Part shown: positions 52,172-60,973 of the stretch, one piece after another | How positions within the stretch are numbered: the first letter of the stretch is position 1 | How the letters are laid out: the number at the start of each line of letters is the position of its first letter | Assembly (NCBI GenBank): GCA_905160935.1 | Contig: CAJHZI010000459.1 | Coordinates: forward strand, 740,001 to 804,000 | DNA: 64,000 nt | Origin: Enchytraeus crypticus | Taxonomy: Eukaryota > Annelida > Clitellata > Enchytraeida > Enchytraeidae | Direction: 5' to 3' | Translations under genes and position numbers: made by a program | The notes under the pieces: generated by a model | Seen by the model: only the letters and a program-made list of their open reading frames with translations | The model's database searches: none | What the model was told of the DNA's origin: nothing

Positions 52172-53689
52172 GTCTGTCTTTCGCTCTCTAGTGTTCAACC
52201 AAGTTGCAGGTTCCAATTAAGCTACATACTCATACTCAAAGTTAAACATTTTCACATTTAATAGTTTCACATTTTCACACTCCATCAGGAGAACTCTTTA
52301 GATCAAAAGTTAATTACTTCAGAAGAGGCAATATCTTATGAATATCTTCTGTAGGTTACTGTTATTAAAAATAATTTATTATATTCGTCTATTACTTGAA
52401 ATCCGACATACCGCAGAAAACGCACAAACAAACATGAAACAAAAAGCAAATAGTTCAATAATACCAAGACAACAATAGTCCAAGATAATGTTTCATAACA
52501 GTCATTATACGATATTCTAATGATAAAATCTAACTACGGAAGGAATGGGTTTAAATGGTATTTAAATTGGATGGGCCCTCCACTAAGCTTGATATTAAAG
52601 TATAATAAATCTTGCTTTTATTTCAAAATAATCTAACAGCCGCAGATAAGTTTCATACGAACATGATTAGCCTACATTATACGAGAAGATAATATCACAG
52701 TCCCACAAAATGCTAAATACAAATGCTAAATACAAATACTACACATAATACGACTCCTGGGGTGTCTTCAGTGTCCCGGTCACAACACAGGAACAATGTT
52801 GCATAATTTATATATATTACATAATCGCTAAATCGATTGTAGATTTGAAAATTAGAAAGCATCGCGTGATTTTATGTCATAAGGCTAAGTTTTTAATATA
52901 TTTTCAAATCTTTATTGCTGAACATTATTGTAGAATTGGGATTTTAAAATCTGATTGAAACAGATAAGTCTTTACCTATACGATCTACGATTAAATTTAA
53001 GTCGCTTTCTTCAACTAGTTCAGTAAAATCTAAATACTAAGAATATACTTTTGACTATTCCCACATGATCTATTGCCAAATTTAAAAATTTTAAGGCTCA
53101 TCAAATATTTATATTGTTTTATAGTACGGAATTTGAATACCCTAGTAAAGCGGTAAAAGCCGTAAATCCGATGTTAACGTCAGTTTCATCTCTCGAAAGT
53201 GGTATCTTCGCCGGGTAAGCCCAAATTTCAACCAACACATACTGATGAGCGGTCGAATATCTTACCGAAATCGCCACTTGCTCGAGTCTAGTCCGAAAAT
53301 ATGTTCACAGTTTCGGAATAGATATATATTCATTCTTAGTCAACTAAGGTGAAGAAGAAAATTGCATTCTGAGGTTGATTTGTCAATGTTGTTCCCGTGC
53401 TCTAATATGATACTCGCTTTAGGGACAGGAGTTGCTAACGGTTGCTCAAATATTCGATTGACGAGAGCAACATAAGCGCTCTTTCAGTAATTGCTTATTA
53501 GGAGTATACGTATGTACAGCTAATCACAATCAGAAAAAAGTTTAAACTTATTATTTACATTTATTAGAAATTGATTGCTTACCTGTCTGGAGAGTAACGA
53601 AACAGATGTTCAACAAAAATGAAAAATGACGAGATTTCGGAAATCCCATGATGCTCAAGAGTTCTCTCATTTCGCTCTGGCTCGAAATC
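33358..53689 (-). CDS. Receptor B: two-Ig transmembrane receptor with C-terminal jacalin-like domain
   Basis: Coding exons: 53583-53670 (signal peptide), 51288-51602 (Ig1), 50047-50379 (Ig2), 46110-46193 (transmembrane), 45575-45781 and 44876-45108 (duplicated tail exons), 41816-41882 (linker), 37978-38169 and 33358-33812 (jacalin-like domain, stop TAG). Total 1,974 bases, 657 residues, every junction in phase. Approximate residues: signal peptide 1-29, Ig1 30-134, Ig2 135-245, membrane helix 253-273, tail 274-442, jacalin-like domain about 480-610, charged C-terminal extension to 657. The gene lies upstream of receptor A on the same strand and is its paralogue up to the tail. The topology predicts a cytoplasmic lectin-like domain on a surface receptor, which is unusual. 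Alternative splicing could produce other tails. Confidence 0.8.
33940..34220. repeat. 16/17-bp minisatellite array, GATTCATAACTAGGAC type
   Basis: About 17 imperfect units of the type CGATTCATAACTAGAA in the last intron of receptor B. It is the reverse complement of the unit at 37.1-37.5 kb. Confidence 0.9.
35540..36460 (-). mobile_element. LINE reverse-transcriptase fragment between inverted minisatellite arrays
   Basis: Minus strand. 36025-36456 reads [53 protein letters not shown]. After a frameshift, 35567-35881 reads [19 protein letters not shown] and [11 protein letters not shown] (FADD catalytic motif). A CR1/Jockey-type RT in receptor B's last intron. Confidence 0.82.
37095..37480. 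repeat. 16-bp minisatellite array, inverted relative to 33.9 kb
   Basis: About 22 imperfect units of TAGTTATGAACCGTCC. Same unit as the 33.94-34.22 kb array but opposite orientation; about 2.9 kb between them, holding a LINE fragment. Confidence 0.9.
37978..38169 (-). CDS. Receptor B exon: start of jacalin-like domain
   Basis: 192 bases, phase 1 to 1, acceptor GTCGCGCAG, donor GTAATG. Encodes a linker with acidic/proline content ([15 protein letters not shown]) and the first strands of a beta-prism lectin-like fold ([20 protein letters not shown]), which continues without a break in phase into the last exon. Confidence 0.78.
38281..38787 (-). mobile_element. LINE C-terminal half, left of nested insertions
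   Basis: Minus-strand reading includes [20 protein letters not shown] and, near 38,290-38,330, a [12 protein letters not shown] W-rich end corresponding to the usual C-terminus (DRDRWRR). It is one half of a LINE whose upstream half lies at 39,961-40,440; a TA-flanked transposon and a SINE lie between. Confidence 0.6.
38788..39556 (-). mobile_element. Tc1/mariner-type transposon relic with TIRs and TA target duplication
   Basis: Terminal inverted repeats start CAGGGTGGTCTAGAATAAAT on the left; the right end gives CAGGGTGGTCAAGAATAAAT in reverse complement. TA dinucleotides flank both ends (38786-38787 and 39557-39558). The minus strand at 39,099-39,310 encodes a transposase C-terminal remnant ([18 protein letters not shown], then [11 protein letters not shown]) matching the NPxDY...GGHxEH ends of DDE transposases. 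About 770 bp, too short to be autonomous. Confidence 0.8.
39578..39960 (+). mobile_element. tRNA-Tyr-headed SINE
   Basis: 39578-39663 folds like an intron-containing tRNA-Tyr: A box TAGCTCAGTTGGTAGAG, anticodon GTA in GGACTGTAG, a 13-base intron, degenerate B box GGTTCATCTTC, acceptor stem CCCGCAA/TCGCGGG with one mismatch. An unrelated body of about 300 bp follows and ends in (GAT)n. The body recurs in reverse orientation at 21,670-21,870, so this is a SINE rather than a working tRNA gene. Confidence 0.65.
39961..40440 (-). mobile_element. LINE reverse-transcriptase half, right of nested insertions
   Basis: Minus strand reads [19 protein letters not shown] near 40,375-40,440, the RT motif with the first catalytic Asp, followed by a degraded open stretch at 40019-40213. 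Probably once continuous with 38,281-38,787. Confidence 0.6.
41625..41805 (+). mobile_element. tRNA-derived SINE
   Basis: Head with AATAGTGTAGGGGTAACGTC (A box) and GTGGGTTCGAATCCCAGCCC (perfect B box), then a body ACATTCACTGGACTAGCTAC. It ends about 10 bases before the donor of the receptor B linker exon. A diverged relative lies at 62,228-62,340. Confidence 0.6.
41816..41882 (-). CDS. Receptor B exon: cytoplasmic linker
   Basis: 67 bases, phase 0 to 1, acceptor GATTTCAG, consensus donor GTAAGT. Encodes [20 protein letters not shown] plus NN and joins the EPDE exon to the jacalin-like exons in phase. It matches the 64-base linker of receptor A in phase and size but hardly in sequence. Confidence 0.7.
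42340..42660 (+). mobile_element. RLE-type LINE 3' end with poly(A) and (AAT)n tail
   Basis: 42,360-42,550 is the same sequence as 43,440-43,625 (GCGAGAGACATCTTTTCTTT ... GACCTCGAGTAGCCGGGCGG), followed by an A tract (about 42,551-42,583) and (AAT)n to 42,660. It is the tail of one copy, directly followed by a second, 5'-truncated copy. Confidence 0.75.
42658..43630 (+). mobile_element. LINE fragment encoding RLE-like (PD-D/E-xK) endonuclease end
   Basis: 42658-43491 is open for 277 codons: [40 protein letters not shown] with a Cys/His knuckle, then [12 protein letters not shown] and [12 protein letters not shown], the (R)PD...(E/D)-x-T layout of restriction-like endonucleases at the C-terminus of R2/CRE-group LINEs. 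The last part is frameshifted near 43,440. 5'-truncated, with no RT. Confidence 0.78.
43700..44115 (+). mobile_element. Third RLE-type LINE fragment
   Basis: Broken plus-strand reading gives [20 protein letters not shown], then [13 protein letters not shown] and GHSCSRSEG, co-linear with residues of the 42.7-kb copy. Ends at (TAG)n near 44,120. Confidence 0.7.
44185..44555 (+). repeat. About 370-bp interspersed repeat, copy 2
   Basis: Best match to copy 1: CTCTTCAGTGCACTGCAAGT, GTAGCCTATAGCTTGG, CGTACACGCCGCAGATTGTT, CACCCGAGCACAACACGG. In receptor B's intron between tail exon and linker. Confidence 0.75.
44876..45108 (-). CDS. Receptor B exon: cytoplasmic tail, second duplicate
   Basis: 233 bases, phase 1 to 0, acceptor TTTTTCAG, donor GTAGGA. 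Low-complexity acidic tail ([30 protein letters not shown]) ending NVEPDE, exactly as the corresponding tail exon of receptor A ends. The phase-0 donor allows modules to be attached after EPDE. A Tyr in GVYSPLL is ITIM-like but lacks the required hydrophobic residue at position -2. Confidence 0.82.
45305..45405 (+). mobile_element. RTE-like LINE 3' terminus inside the duplicated tail-exon region
   Basis: GGAAGGCAGAGAAGAGTGGA, then CCATGGACCTACCAGAAGGC and GTGCACTAAGAGAG, followed by an AT-rich (TAG)n stretch. It lies between the two copies of the roughly 700-bp duplication and so postdates or marks that duplication. Confidence 0.68.
45575..45781 (-). CDS. Receptor B exon: cytoplasmic tail, first duplicate
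   Basis: 207 bases, phase 1 to 1, acceptor TTTTTTTCAG, donor GTAGGT. Hydrophilic, Ser/Thr- and acid-rich tail segment containing [13 protein letters not shown] and ending LETNVASG. It aligns along its length with the next exon ([12 protein letters not shown], then ATNVEPDE), and the flanking intron is duplicated too. No recognised domain; no clear ITIM or ITAM. Confidence 0.8.
46110..46193 (-). CDS. Receptor B exon: transmembrane segment
   Basis: 84 bases, phase 1 to 1, acceptor TGTGACAG, donor GTAAGT. Encodes TRSYK followed by a single hydrophobic helix ([20 protein letters not shown]). Homologous in position, phase and TWIWI start to the receptor A exon at 18.0-18.1 kb. Confidence 0.88.
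46290..47158 (-). mobile_element. Pogo/Tigger-like transposon relic in receptor B intron
   Basis: Ends carry the GGGGCAAGACGGGA/GGGGTAAGATTGG type of terminal repeats typical of pogo-like elements, with further internal copies near 46,490-46,535. The minus strand at 46,580-46,750 keeps a C-terminal PHD-like zinc finger ([17 protein letters not shown], then [10 protein letters not shown]) with in-frame stops. The catalytic domain is missing. Confidence 0.65.
47160..47285 (-). mobile_element. tRNA-derived SINE head
   Basis: Minus strand: GGTGGCTTAGTGGTGTAGA (A box) then GTGGTTCGGGGTTCGATTAC (B box), about 45 bases apart. Adjoins the pogo-like relic. Confidence 0.5.
47372..47490 (+). repeat. 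AGAGTGCTAC repeat unit, copy 3
   Basis: AATTAGAGTGCTACTGTCAT through TTAAGTCCAAAG, again preceded by an (AAT)n-like run. Lies at the 3' side of the L2-like LINE. Confidence 0.78.
47660..49440 (-). mobile_element. L2/CR1-like LINE with reverse transcriptase, broken, in receptor B intron
   Basis: Minus strand. 48519-49322 encodes the RT start ([67 protein letters not shown]); 48,300-48,518 has the catalytic region with stops; 47660-48301 encodes the thumb/C-terminal part ([31 protein letters not shown]). The coding end continues to about 47,500. Upstream residues ([11 protein letters not shown]) reach 49,440, where an (ATGT)n microsatellite starts. It fills the intron between Ig2 and the transmembrane exon. 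Confidence 0.85.
49436..49685. repeat. (ATGT)n microsatellite
   Basis: Long GTAT/ATGT run with a (GT)n core near 49,583-49,600, at the 5' side of the L2-like LINE. Cys/Tyr/Val and His/Thr frames through it are artefacts. Confidence 0.95.
50047..50379 (-). CDS. Receptor B exon: second Ig domain
   Basis: 333 bases, phase 1 to 1, acceptor TTTCATCAG, donor GTAAGT. Ig residues are VNCSL, LHWSL and YITCDA. N-glycosylation sequons include NFT, NCS and NAS. Compared with the paralogue it keeps [11 protein letters not shown] and TSPQLHWSL but is 12 bases shorter. Confidence 0.9.
51288..51602 (-). CDS. Receptor B exon: first Ig domain (V-like)
   Basis: 315 bases, phase 1 to 1, acceptor CTGGCAG, donor GTACGA. 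The signature is VELKC, VKWSRL, DAGEYTC. It is nearly co-linear with the receptor A domain, with the clearest differences clustered in the middle ([11 protein letters not shown] versus GVLQPQFRGLF) and after the first Cys, i.e. in probable loops. The pattern suggests recent duplication followed by loop divergence. Confidence 0.92.
52140..52170. repeat. (CT)n microsatellite
   Basis: CT run followed by (GTCT)n. Confidence 0.95.
52170..52350 (+). repeat. About 370-bp interspersed repeat, 5' part only
   Basis: TCTAGTGTTCAACCAAGTTG, GCTACATACTCATACTCAAA and GAACTCTTTAGATCAAAAGT correspond to the first half of the family. Preceded by (CT)n. Confidence 0.5.
52360..53150. other. Receptor B first coding intron, unrecognised part
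   Basis: No repeat match or exon-like segment found besides the flanking repeats at 52.2 and 53.2 kb. Confidence 0.5.
53150..53305 (-). mobile_element. SINE-like repeat, family with copies at 60.6 and 63.8 kb
   Basis: The minus strand shares GTGGCGATTTCGGTAAGATA, GATTGAACCNNGGGCTCG-like and CTTTCGAGAGATGAAACTGA blocks with 63,775-63,890 (+) and 60,560-60,700 (-). The first part resembles a tRNA-type promoter (A box then a degraded B box). Confidence 0.55.
53583..53689 (-). CDS. Receptor B exon: signal peptide
   Basis: ATG at 53668-53670 opens [10 protein letters not shown], then a hydrophobic core ([12 protein letters not shown]) ending Gln-Thr-Gly at a GTAAGC donor in phase 1. A TTGCAG acceptor ends at 53690, so the exon probably starts at 53689 after a 5' UTR intron, as in receptor A. 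A second in-frame ATG (codon 8) could also serve as start; the first matches the paralogue. Confidence 0.75.
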
Positions 53690-54047
53690 CTGCAACACAA
53701 TAGAACTTAAAATGTCGCCATTGTAGAAGTAACTTAGGAGAACGAATCACCGTGTTTAGAAAGCTAAAACCCGATGAAATCAGCTCATGAATTACATCAG
53801 CCTTTGATACAGAATGTACTCAATTCTTTGTACAGAATCTCTGAAGAAAAGAAAAAAAGTTCATTTCTATTATTTATCCAACCAGCATTGTAGGCCTACT
53901 GACCCCACTCTTGCTGTAACGATGTCCCATCTGCACTGCCCTAATTGTATTAATTATATTAATTGTGCTTATTGTATCTAATTGACTGCAAGGCTATCGG
54001 GCTTGTGCTGTCAAAAATCAAGGACTTCCTTGTTGTGGAACACCAAG

Positions 54048-54100
54048 GAAGATATGTGATGTGAGCTAACATCACAGATGTCAGCTCACATCACGTATCT
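54048..54100. repeat. Hairpin, GATATGTGATGTGAGCT type
   Basis: GATATGTGATGTGAGCT is followed about 15 bases later by AGCTCACATCACGTATC (one mismatch). A third partial copy follows (GATATGTGATTTGACA). Confidence 0.75.
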
Positions 54101-54294
54101 TTTGTGATATGTGATTTGACATAACAGCTCACGTCACAAAATTATCACCAAGTATCATCATGATAAGAATGAATTTGCTCTACTAATAATAATATTAACT
54201 GACAATAGTATAAGATAAATCTATAAATATTACTTATGATAATTATGATGATTATGATTATGAAGATGAAGATGATGATGATCAATCAGTAATA

Positions 54295-54545
54295 ATTTAG
54301 GGCCCGGTTACTCGTCATCAGGCTATGTCAGGGACGTCTCTTGCAGACTCTACGCAAACAGTCGCCAAAGCACCTCACGATGACGACTGAGTACACAGAG
54401 AACACAAGAGAAAGCGAGATCAAAACAGTGCAAGTCCAAGATCCAAGGCAAGCGGGTCAAAATTTAGACCTATGGCGCAAAGAGATGGGTTTTTAGCTTA
54501 CTAGGGAAAGAACCAATGCAATTACAAAATCTAAGATGATGATAT
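54295..54545 (-). mobile_element. L2/CR1-like LINE 3' tail, minus strand
   Basis: Reverse complement of the 26.3-kb tail: GTCAGGGACGTCTCTTGCAG, then GAGAAAGCGAGATC. Bracketed by (GAT)n microsatellites. Confidence 0.68.
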
Positions 54546-54954
54546 TGATGATGGTGATGATGATGATGATAATAATGATGATTTTGATGATGATTTTGAT
54601 GATGAATTCCAGCATCTTCAGTCAGGTGTGACTTACGACATGGTAGAGTAGAGACAGGTACGCAGGAGTTATATTGATATATTGGAGCCTGATGACTTTG
54701 TAAATAATAAATAAAAGATTGTAAATCTATTGTTTGAGGAATGAAGAAGCGATCTAGTTCACGTAAGACTGGAGTGTTATGATCTTGTGTCCTCCTAACA
54801 CAAATACGTTAAGCATTCTGAACTTTTGGTGATGCATTCAATTGGCCTTGCCCAACACTTTACAAAAACTCTTACAGTAATCTAGTCTACTGATTACGAA
54901 AGCCTTCATCGGAATGTAGAACGATTGTTGAAAGAGGCTCAGCTTTATTAGATG

Positions 54955-55230
54955 TATCTCTTTCTTGTGCTCTGCCAAGTGGCAGGTCCTAGGTATTCGT
55001 ACTCACAAGCTGCTTTCACGCTCCATAAAGAGCACTCCATCCATCACCTAGCTAATCCATTGACAATAGGCTACGCCTTATACACACCTTAATGTAGCCT
55101 ATAGCCGAGAATAATATGATTTCGGAGGTGGTTTCTCATTGCCTTCCTCAGATGTTGCTCAATGGCCTCTTATGACAAGTGTTTATACGGTTAATCCATC
55201 ATTCAGTGTCTCGGACACAACACGGGATAC
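54955..55230 (+). repeat. About 370-bp interspersed repeat, diverged copy 3
   Basis: Keeps CCAAGTGGCAGGTCCTAGGT, AATGTAGCCTATAGCC, GGAGGTGGTTTCTCATTGCC and CGGACACAACACGGGA in order, with an internal deletion. Confidence 0.65.
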
Positions 55231-56036
55231 AGGGATTGGACGTATTCGACGTAAACGAAACAGTCTAAACTGCCTACTGCTTGCGATATTTATAAATTTT
55301 GCTTTAAATCTTAAAATTTCCTCTTTATCCATCCTGTTTAGCACATTTGTTTCAAAGCAATTCAGTTCTTTGGCGTTCTAACTAAATACCTATCTGTTAT
55401 GGCTTCTGTTTTAAGGCATCTTTTGTGTGGTTCCATGTTTCGTTTTCTCCTCTAATTTCACGAGTCTTCACCTATTTACTCTCTATATCTACTTTCCTCT
55501 AATACTGACCTCTTATTCCTTTTTGAGTATATAAAATGTCTGCAGCTCAAAATTAAAACTAGAGATGACCCTTATTTCGACGGTTCTTCTTTCTCGTATG
55601 GCACGTCGCATTAAAACGAGAAATAAATTAATTTAAGATATTTACACATCTATTAATTTACGATGGCTCTATTTAGTTAAAGTACTTATTAGCTTATAAA
55701 TAGAACCTTTCTATAACGACTTATCGAAAGTTATTGAGTTATAGACAATTAAGTATGCTATATTTTACTGGTCATTTAAGTCAATTAGAAATTTATTTAC
55801 CTAGACTTGCGTAAAGCGATAGTAAATTGTATGTATTATTGTATTGATAGTCTGACTAACGCCAAATGCTTAGACTCAATACTTGTTTAATTCTCATATG
55901 CAAGCACATTTTTTGTGTTCTACTCAGAGTGTGATGTAGTAAGCATGAGCGATCAGCTATAAAAGACTTGTATGACATTTCACATTCACTTCTATACAGC
56001 TACTTCAACATCGAATTTCAACGATACTAACATCTG

Positions 56037-56037
<1 letters not shown>

Positions 56038-56086
<49 letters not shown>

Positions 56087-56096
56087 ATATATATTG

Positions 56097-56127
<31 letters not shown>

Positions 56128-56145
56128 ATATATGTATATATATCT
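56038..56145. repeat. (TA)n microsatellite at RTE 3' end
   Basis: TA run directly next to the 3' terminus of the 56.2-57.8 kb LINE. Confidence 0.97.
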
Positions 56146-56149
56146 CTTA

Positions 56150-57800
56150 GTGCACTGCCTACTGGCAGGTCCATAGTACATAACGCCTCCACTCTTCTCT
56201 GTCTTCCGCCTTCCTCTTCATGTCCACATACGAGTGGGTCTTTAAATCATCTAACATACCTAATCTCGGCCTGCCCCTGCCTCTTTTTCCTTCCATTCTA
56301 CCTTCTATAACCTCTTTTAATAGACCTTCCCCCCTTAGAATGTGTCCTATCCATCTCTGCTTCCTATTTCTTAATACATTTTTCAACGGTCTATCTTTGC
56401 CAACTCTCTCCAGGACATCCTCATTTGTAACCTTTTGAGTCCAGCTAATCCTCTCCATTCTTCTCCAAATCCACATTTCCAATGCCTTCAGTTTCCTAAT
56501 ATCTTCCTTTCTTAAGGTCCATGTTTCACATCCATATAATAGCGTGGTCCAAACCAAAGTTTTCACTATCTTTATCTTTGTGTCTTTTTTAGACTTTTTA
56601 TTAATAGTTCTTTTCTACTACCAAAGGCAGCTTTTGCTTGTGCAATCCTACTGCATATTTCTGTCTCACATTTCCCATCATCGGTTATAGTATGACCCAA
56701 ATATTTGAAACTACTTACCTGTTCCAATTTCGTACCATTTATTGTGATACTAATTTCACCTTTATTATTGGAAACTCTCATAACCTTCGTCTTTTTTGTA
56801 TTAATCTTCATGCCATATCTTAGGGCCGTATCATTCAGCCTATCCATTATTTTCTGCAATCCAATCTCGCTGCCCGCTACCATTCCTTGGTCATCTGCAA
56901 ATCGTACATCTTACAACAAATTCCCCCCTACTTTTATTCCTTCTTCCAAGTCTTCCATGGCTTCCTCCATCATTGCCTCAGCGTAAATGTTAAACAGCAG
57001 CGGCGAAATGCTACAACCTTGTCTTACTCCACGTCCTATTTCACCTTCTTCTGAGTATTCTTGTTGGATTTTGATTACTGCTCTTTGATTCATGTACAAG
57101 TTCAAAATCAGTCTTCTATCTCTCCAGTCATTCCTATTCTTTTTAAGATATTCATCATCGTTATCCAATCAATCCTGTCAAAGGCCTTCTCGAAGTCTAC
57201 AAAGCATACAAAAACGTCATTACCATATTCTAAGCTTCTTTCACAAAAAACCCGCATTACTCCTATTGCTTCTCTTGTGCCGCATCCTTTCCTAAAACCA
57301 AATTGTGTCTTGCTCAGTATCATCTCTGCTTTCGACTTTATGCGATTATTTGCTATCTTTAATAAGATCTTCGATGCATGAGGTATTAAGCTGATTGTTC
57401 TGTAATCCGAACACTCCACAGCATTGACTTTTTTGGGAATTGGAATCATCACTGACTTGGTAAAGTCGTCTGGCCAAATACCTGTACTGTACACTTCCAT
57501 ACATACTTCCATTAACTTTTTGAGTGTTTCTCCTTCCAACATTTTCAAGAATTCTGCTGGGATTTCATCTATTCCGGCTGCCTTTCCCTTCTTCATACTG
57601 TTAATAGCAGAATAAATTTCCTCCTTCATTAAATCGGAGCCCCTTTTATCGTCTTCTATGATATTCTCTTCTTCTATTTTTAAATCCTCTTGAACTGGTT
57701 TCCCATCCTTATCATACAATTCCTCTACATCTTCTCTCCATCTTTCTTTTACTTCTTCCAGCTCTGTCTTCAATTCCCCATCTTTACCCATTATACTAGT
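56150..57800 (-). mobile_element. RTE-like LINE, reverse transcriptase and 3' part
   Basis: Minus-strand frames in order: 57108-57791 (MKKGKAAGIDEIPAEFLK, TQFGFRKGCGTREAI, CFVDFEKAFDRIDW), 56911-57168 (GVRQGCSISPLLFNIY), 56572-56883 (RYGMKINTKKTKVM, ITINGTKLEQV), 56159-56566 (LLYGCETWTLRKEDI, RWIGHILRGEGLL, GKRGRGRPR). The RFADDQ-like YADD equivalent lies at 56,885-56,915. Frames are shifted relative to one another, so it is inactive. The 3' end abuts (TA)n. It is the longest of at least nine copies of this family in the window. Confidence 0.88.
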
Positions 57801-57903
57801 GTTCTTTGCATCTCCATTCTTTTTCTTATCGGTTCTTGTTAATATCCTGACTTTCTTAGCTGTATTTGCTTTAAGAAAGCCACAAACTTCTTTTACTGAA
57901 GTT

Positions 57904-57906
<3 letters not shown>

Positions 57907-57962
<56 letters not shown>
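57907..57962. repeat. (TA)n microsatellite
   Basis: Pure TA tract beyond the 5' side of the RTE element. Confidence 0.97.
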
Positions 57963-57964
<2 letters not shown>

Positions 57965-58049
57965 CTTCCTTCTATGCCTGTATAAACTTCATTTTGTATG
58001 GTGTATGCTATGTTTGGATCTAATACACATATTTCACTATCTGTGTCTC

Positions 58050-58073
58050 TCATTCTCTCTCTCTATCTTTCTT

Positions 58074-58148
<75 letters not shown>

Positions 58149-58223
58149 TGTATATATATATATATTGTTTTTAGCTATTTTGGCCTCTCGGTTAAATAGA
58201 TATATATATATATATAATCTATA

Positions 58224-58274
<51 letters not shown>

Positions 58275-58334
58275 CAGTATATACCTGTATGTATATATAC
58301 ATGTATATTTATATATGCATACATATATATATGC

Positions 58335-58395
<61 letters not shown>

Positions 58396-58400
58396 CATAT
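58050..58400. repeat. (CT)n then long interrupted (TA)n
   Basis: (CT)n to about 58,098, then TA tracts interrupted by ATGTATATAC-type units and a short unique stretch (58,165-58,200). Confidence 0.95.
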
Positions 58401-58813
58401 CAACCGTCTCGTCTCTTCTCAACCTTCCTTCTATGCCTGTATATCAAAGAGATATTAGCTTCGTTCCTCCGATGCTAAACTGCTCAAATTTTATAAAATA
58501 TTCCCTTCCTTAGGTAGACGTTCGTTTTATTTCTCCGCTCCTACTGTTTGGAACTCTCTGCCTCCTGATCTTCGCTCATGTTCTACAACTTTCACTTTCC
58601 ATAGTAGGTTACAAACACATCTCTTCCCACCTTAGATTTTATTTCATCTTGCCTGACTGTTTTTTTTCTCATCAGACCAACACGTTTAGGATCTTTTTCT
58701 TTCTCTTACGCAAATGTTTTTTCAGATCGTTTCGAGTGAATCGATTTGTAATAACATGTGATGGGGGACATCCCTGACATTGTCTTTATATTAGAAAACG
58801 GACGTTAAACCTT

Positions 58814-58825
<12 letters not shown>
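58400..58825 (+). mobile_element. L2/CR1-like LINE C-terminus and 3' UTR ending in (TA)n
   Basis: Plus strand reads FYFSAPTVWNSLPPDLRS and HSRLQTHLF, the typical LINE C-terminus, then GGGGGACATCCCTGACATTG and GGACGTTAAACC, and runs directly into a (TA)n tract. Confidence 0.75.
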
Positions 58826-58883
<58 letters not shown>

Positions 58884-58933
58884 AATATAGATATATACAT
58901 ATATATGTATATATATATATATATATTATATAC

Positions 58934-58992
<59 letters not shown>
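58816..58992. repeat. (TA)n microsatellite at LINE tail
   Basis: TA tract that directly continues the L2-like LINE tail, as do the (TTGA)n at 26.4 kb. Confidence 0.97.
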
Positions 58993-58993
<1 letters not shown>

Positions 58994-58999
58994 TATGAT

Positions 59000-60050
59000 A
59001 CGGTAGGCCTACGTTTAATTTATTTTTCTTTATAAATTAAGCTTAAGTGAAGTACTCTAAGGATGTTTGTTGATATGCACTCTACCCACATGGCTTCATT
59101 AGACTACATTAGGCTACATAACATACACCTGTAGCATAACAATTTAATATTTTTCCTTGACAGTTTTCGTTGACAGTGCTCTTTATTCGAATGTGGGTAT
59201 ATTACGGCTTGCCTTTATGCTACACTTCGAGTTATTACCTTGATTTTGTGGAACCAAGATCAAATAGCATGGGCATTGAGTTATGCCGTAGCATAACTTT
59301 GAATTGATAGCGGCAGGTGCGAGCGGGGTGTTTGAGAATAGGCCTATACGTCCTCGTTTTTCAGATTTTTTTCAAACTTTATACAGAGTTATATTGCTTG
59401 GGCTCTGTGACGGGATTCAATAGATTGTCTGTATTTTTAACTTTTGCAAAATTTAAACTAACGATCTAGAATTTGTTTTTCATTTATTGTTGCTATAAGT
59501 TTTAATGATTTCAGTAAGTTCTGAAATTATTGCCAGTAAAGTTCAGTATTTTAAATTAAAATTAGAATCAAAATCATGTTTACTTCACTCATATTACATG
59601 TAGCTTACACATAGGTACTGGAGAAGGTGAACTGATATAAATGATGCCACTGACAGAAGTTTGAAAATTGCGCATTTGATCTTCTAAAAAATAATTTATA
59701 AGATAGTTGTAATTCAAAAATTATCTTAGGTATACGTCTATTTATTTTTCTTGAGTTTGAGAAGAAGACCTAGGATAAATAACTTGACTCAGCACTGTTA
59801 ACAATGAGTTAGAAGACATGTATATCTCATGGGCTAGGCCTATAGCTATGACACTAAAAAACCATGTAGTGTAGCTCTACATTGTAGTAAGCGAACAGTG
59901 TTTGCACAGCGAGTAGAACTAAATTAGTTGTGTAATAGTCTAATAAATCTTTCTACTAAATTTATAGATAAAAATATTAAACCATAAGAGCATTTTACAT
60001 TTTTACGAGAGCTGATGATTTCAATCTAATTTAATTATATTAAATTAATC
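59000..60050. other. Intergenic, nothing recognised
   Basis: Unique-looking AT-rich sequence with only short frames. Confidence 0.5.
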
Positions 60051-60227
60051 ATAGGCATGAGTGTGAGAATCACACTCGAAAGAGAAAGAGTTAGAGAAAT
60101 AGCGAGAAAAAGATCGAGAGAAACAGAGAGTAAGTGAAATGTTTTTGAATGAGAATAAGAGACATAGAAATGAAGAGAAAGGGACATTTTAATTGGAAAC
60201 GGAGACATTGAGAAATTGAGCTAAAGG

Positions 60228-60228
60228 T

Positions 60229-60275
<47 letters not shown>

Positions 60276-60282
60276 GAGGGAG
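60228..60282. repeat. (GA)n microsatellite
   Basis: GA run with few interruptions; a shorter one lies at 60,743-60,772 and a (GAA)n at 60,476-60,510. Confidence 0.95.
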
Positions 60283-60554
60283 AGAACCTGATCCACTAAC
60301 CGCTCTATCCTTACACTCTACCAAGCTCATCAATCAGTTATCTAATCACTACTCCTACATGAAGACATATAACCATATAACCGATATAAAGAAGCAAACA
60401 CTTTTTTGTGAGGAACCGATGACAAGGCAGCAATTAAAGGAATCCCCAAATGTCGAGTGGAGAAATCAGAATTTCAGAAGAAGAAGAAGAGGAGAAGAAG
60501 AAGAAGAGAAATCAGAAGAGTGGAGAATCAGAATAGAATGACTAGCCATGCGTG

Positions 60555-60705
60555 CATTAAAGTAAAGCTAAGTTTAACTTCAGTTTCCTCACTCGAAAGC
60601 GATGTCATAAACGAGCGAGCCCAGAATTTGAACCTCGCGCATATTGATCCGCGGTCGAGTATAATACCGACTTCTCCACTGGCTCAAGCCATTGATCAAC
60701 TTACA
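60555..60705 (-). mobile_element. SINE-like repeat copy
   Basis: Minus strand copy of the family at 53.2 and 63.8 kb (GCCAGTGGAGAAGTCGGTAT, GGTTCAAATTCTGGGCTCG, TCGAGTGAGGAAACTGAAGT). The B box GGTTCAAATTC is best kept here. Confidence 0.55.
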
Positions 60706-60973
60706 CCTCACGGATATGCACGCATATAGAGAATATAACTAAACAGAGAGAGAGAGAGGGAGAGAGAGAGAAAACTATGTTTATTGAAGCACACATGCAA
60801 GTATACATACAAGCACAAGGTTTTCAAAGAGGATATATATAGGCCTACCCTAACTAGTTGACAGCCAGCAATCAAGCAGGAACAAGCAAACATAAATGTA
60901 TAATTGAAAATTAGCAAAACTTACTTGCGAAAAAGCATTAGCAACTAACCAGCGTGGAAGTAACGTGGAAGTA

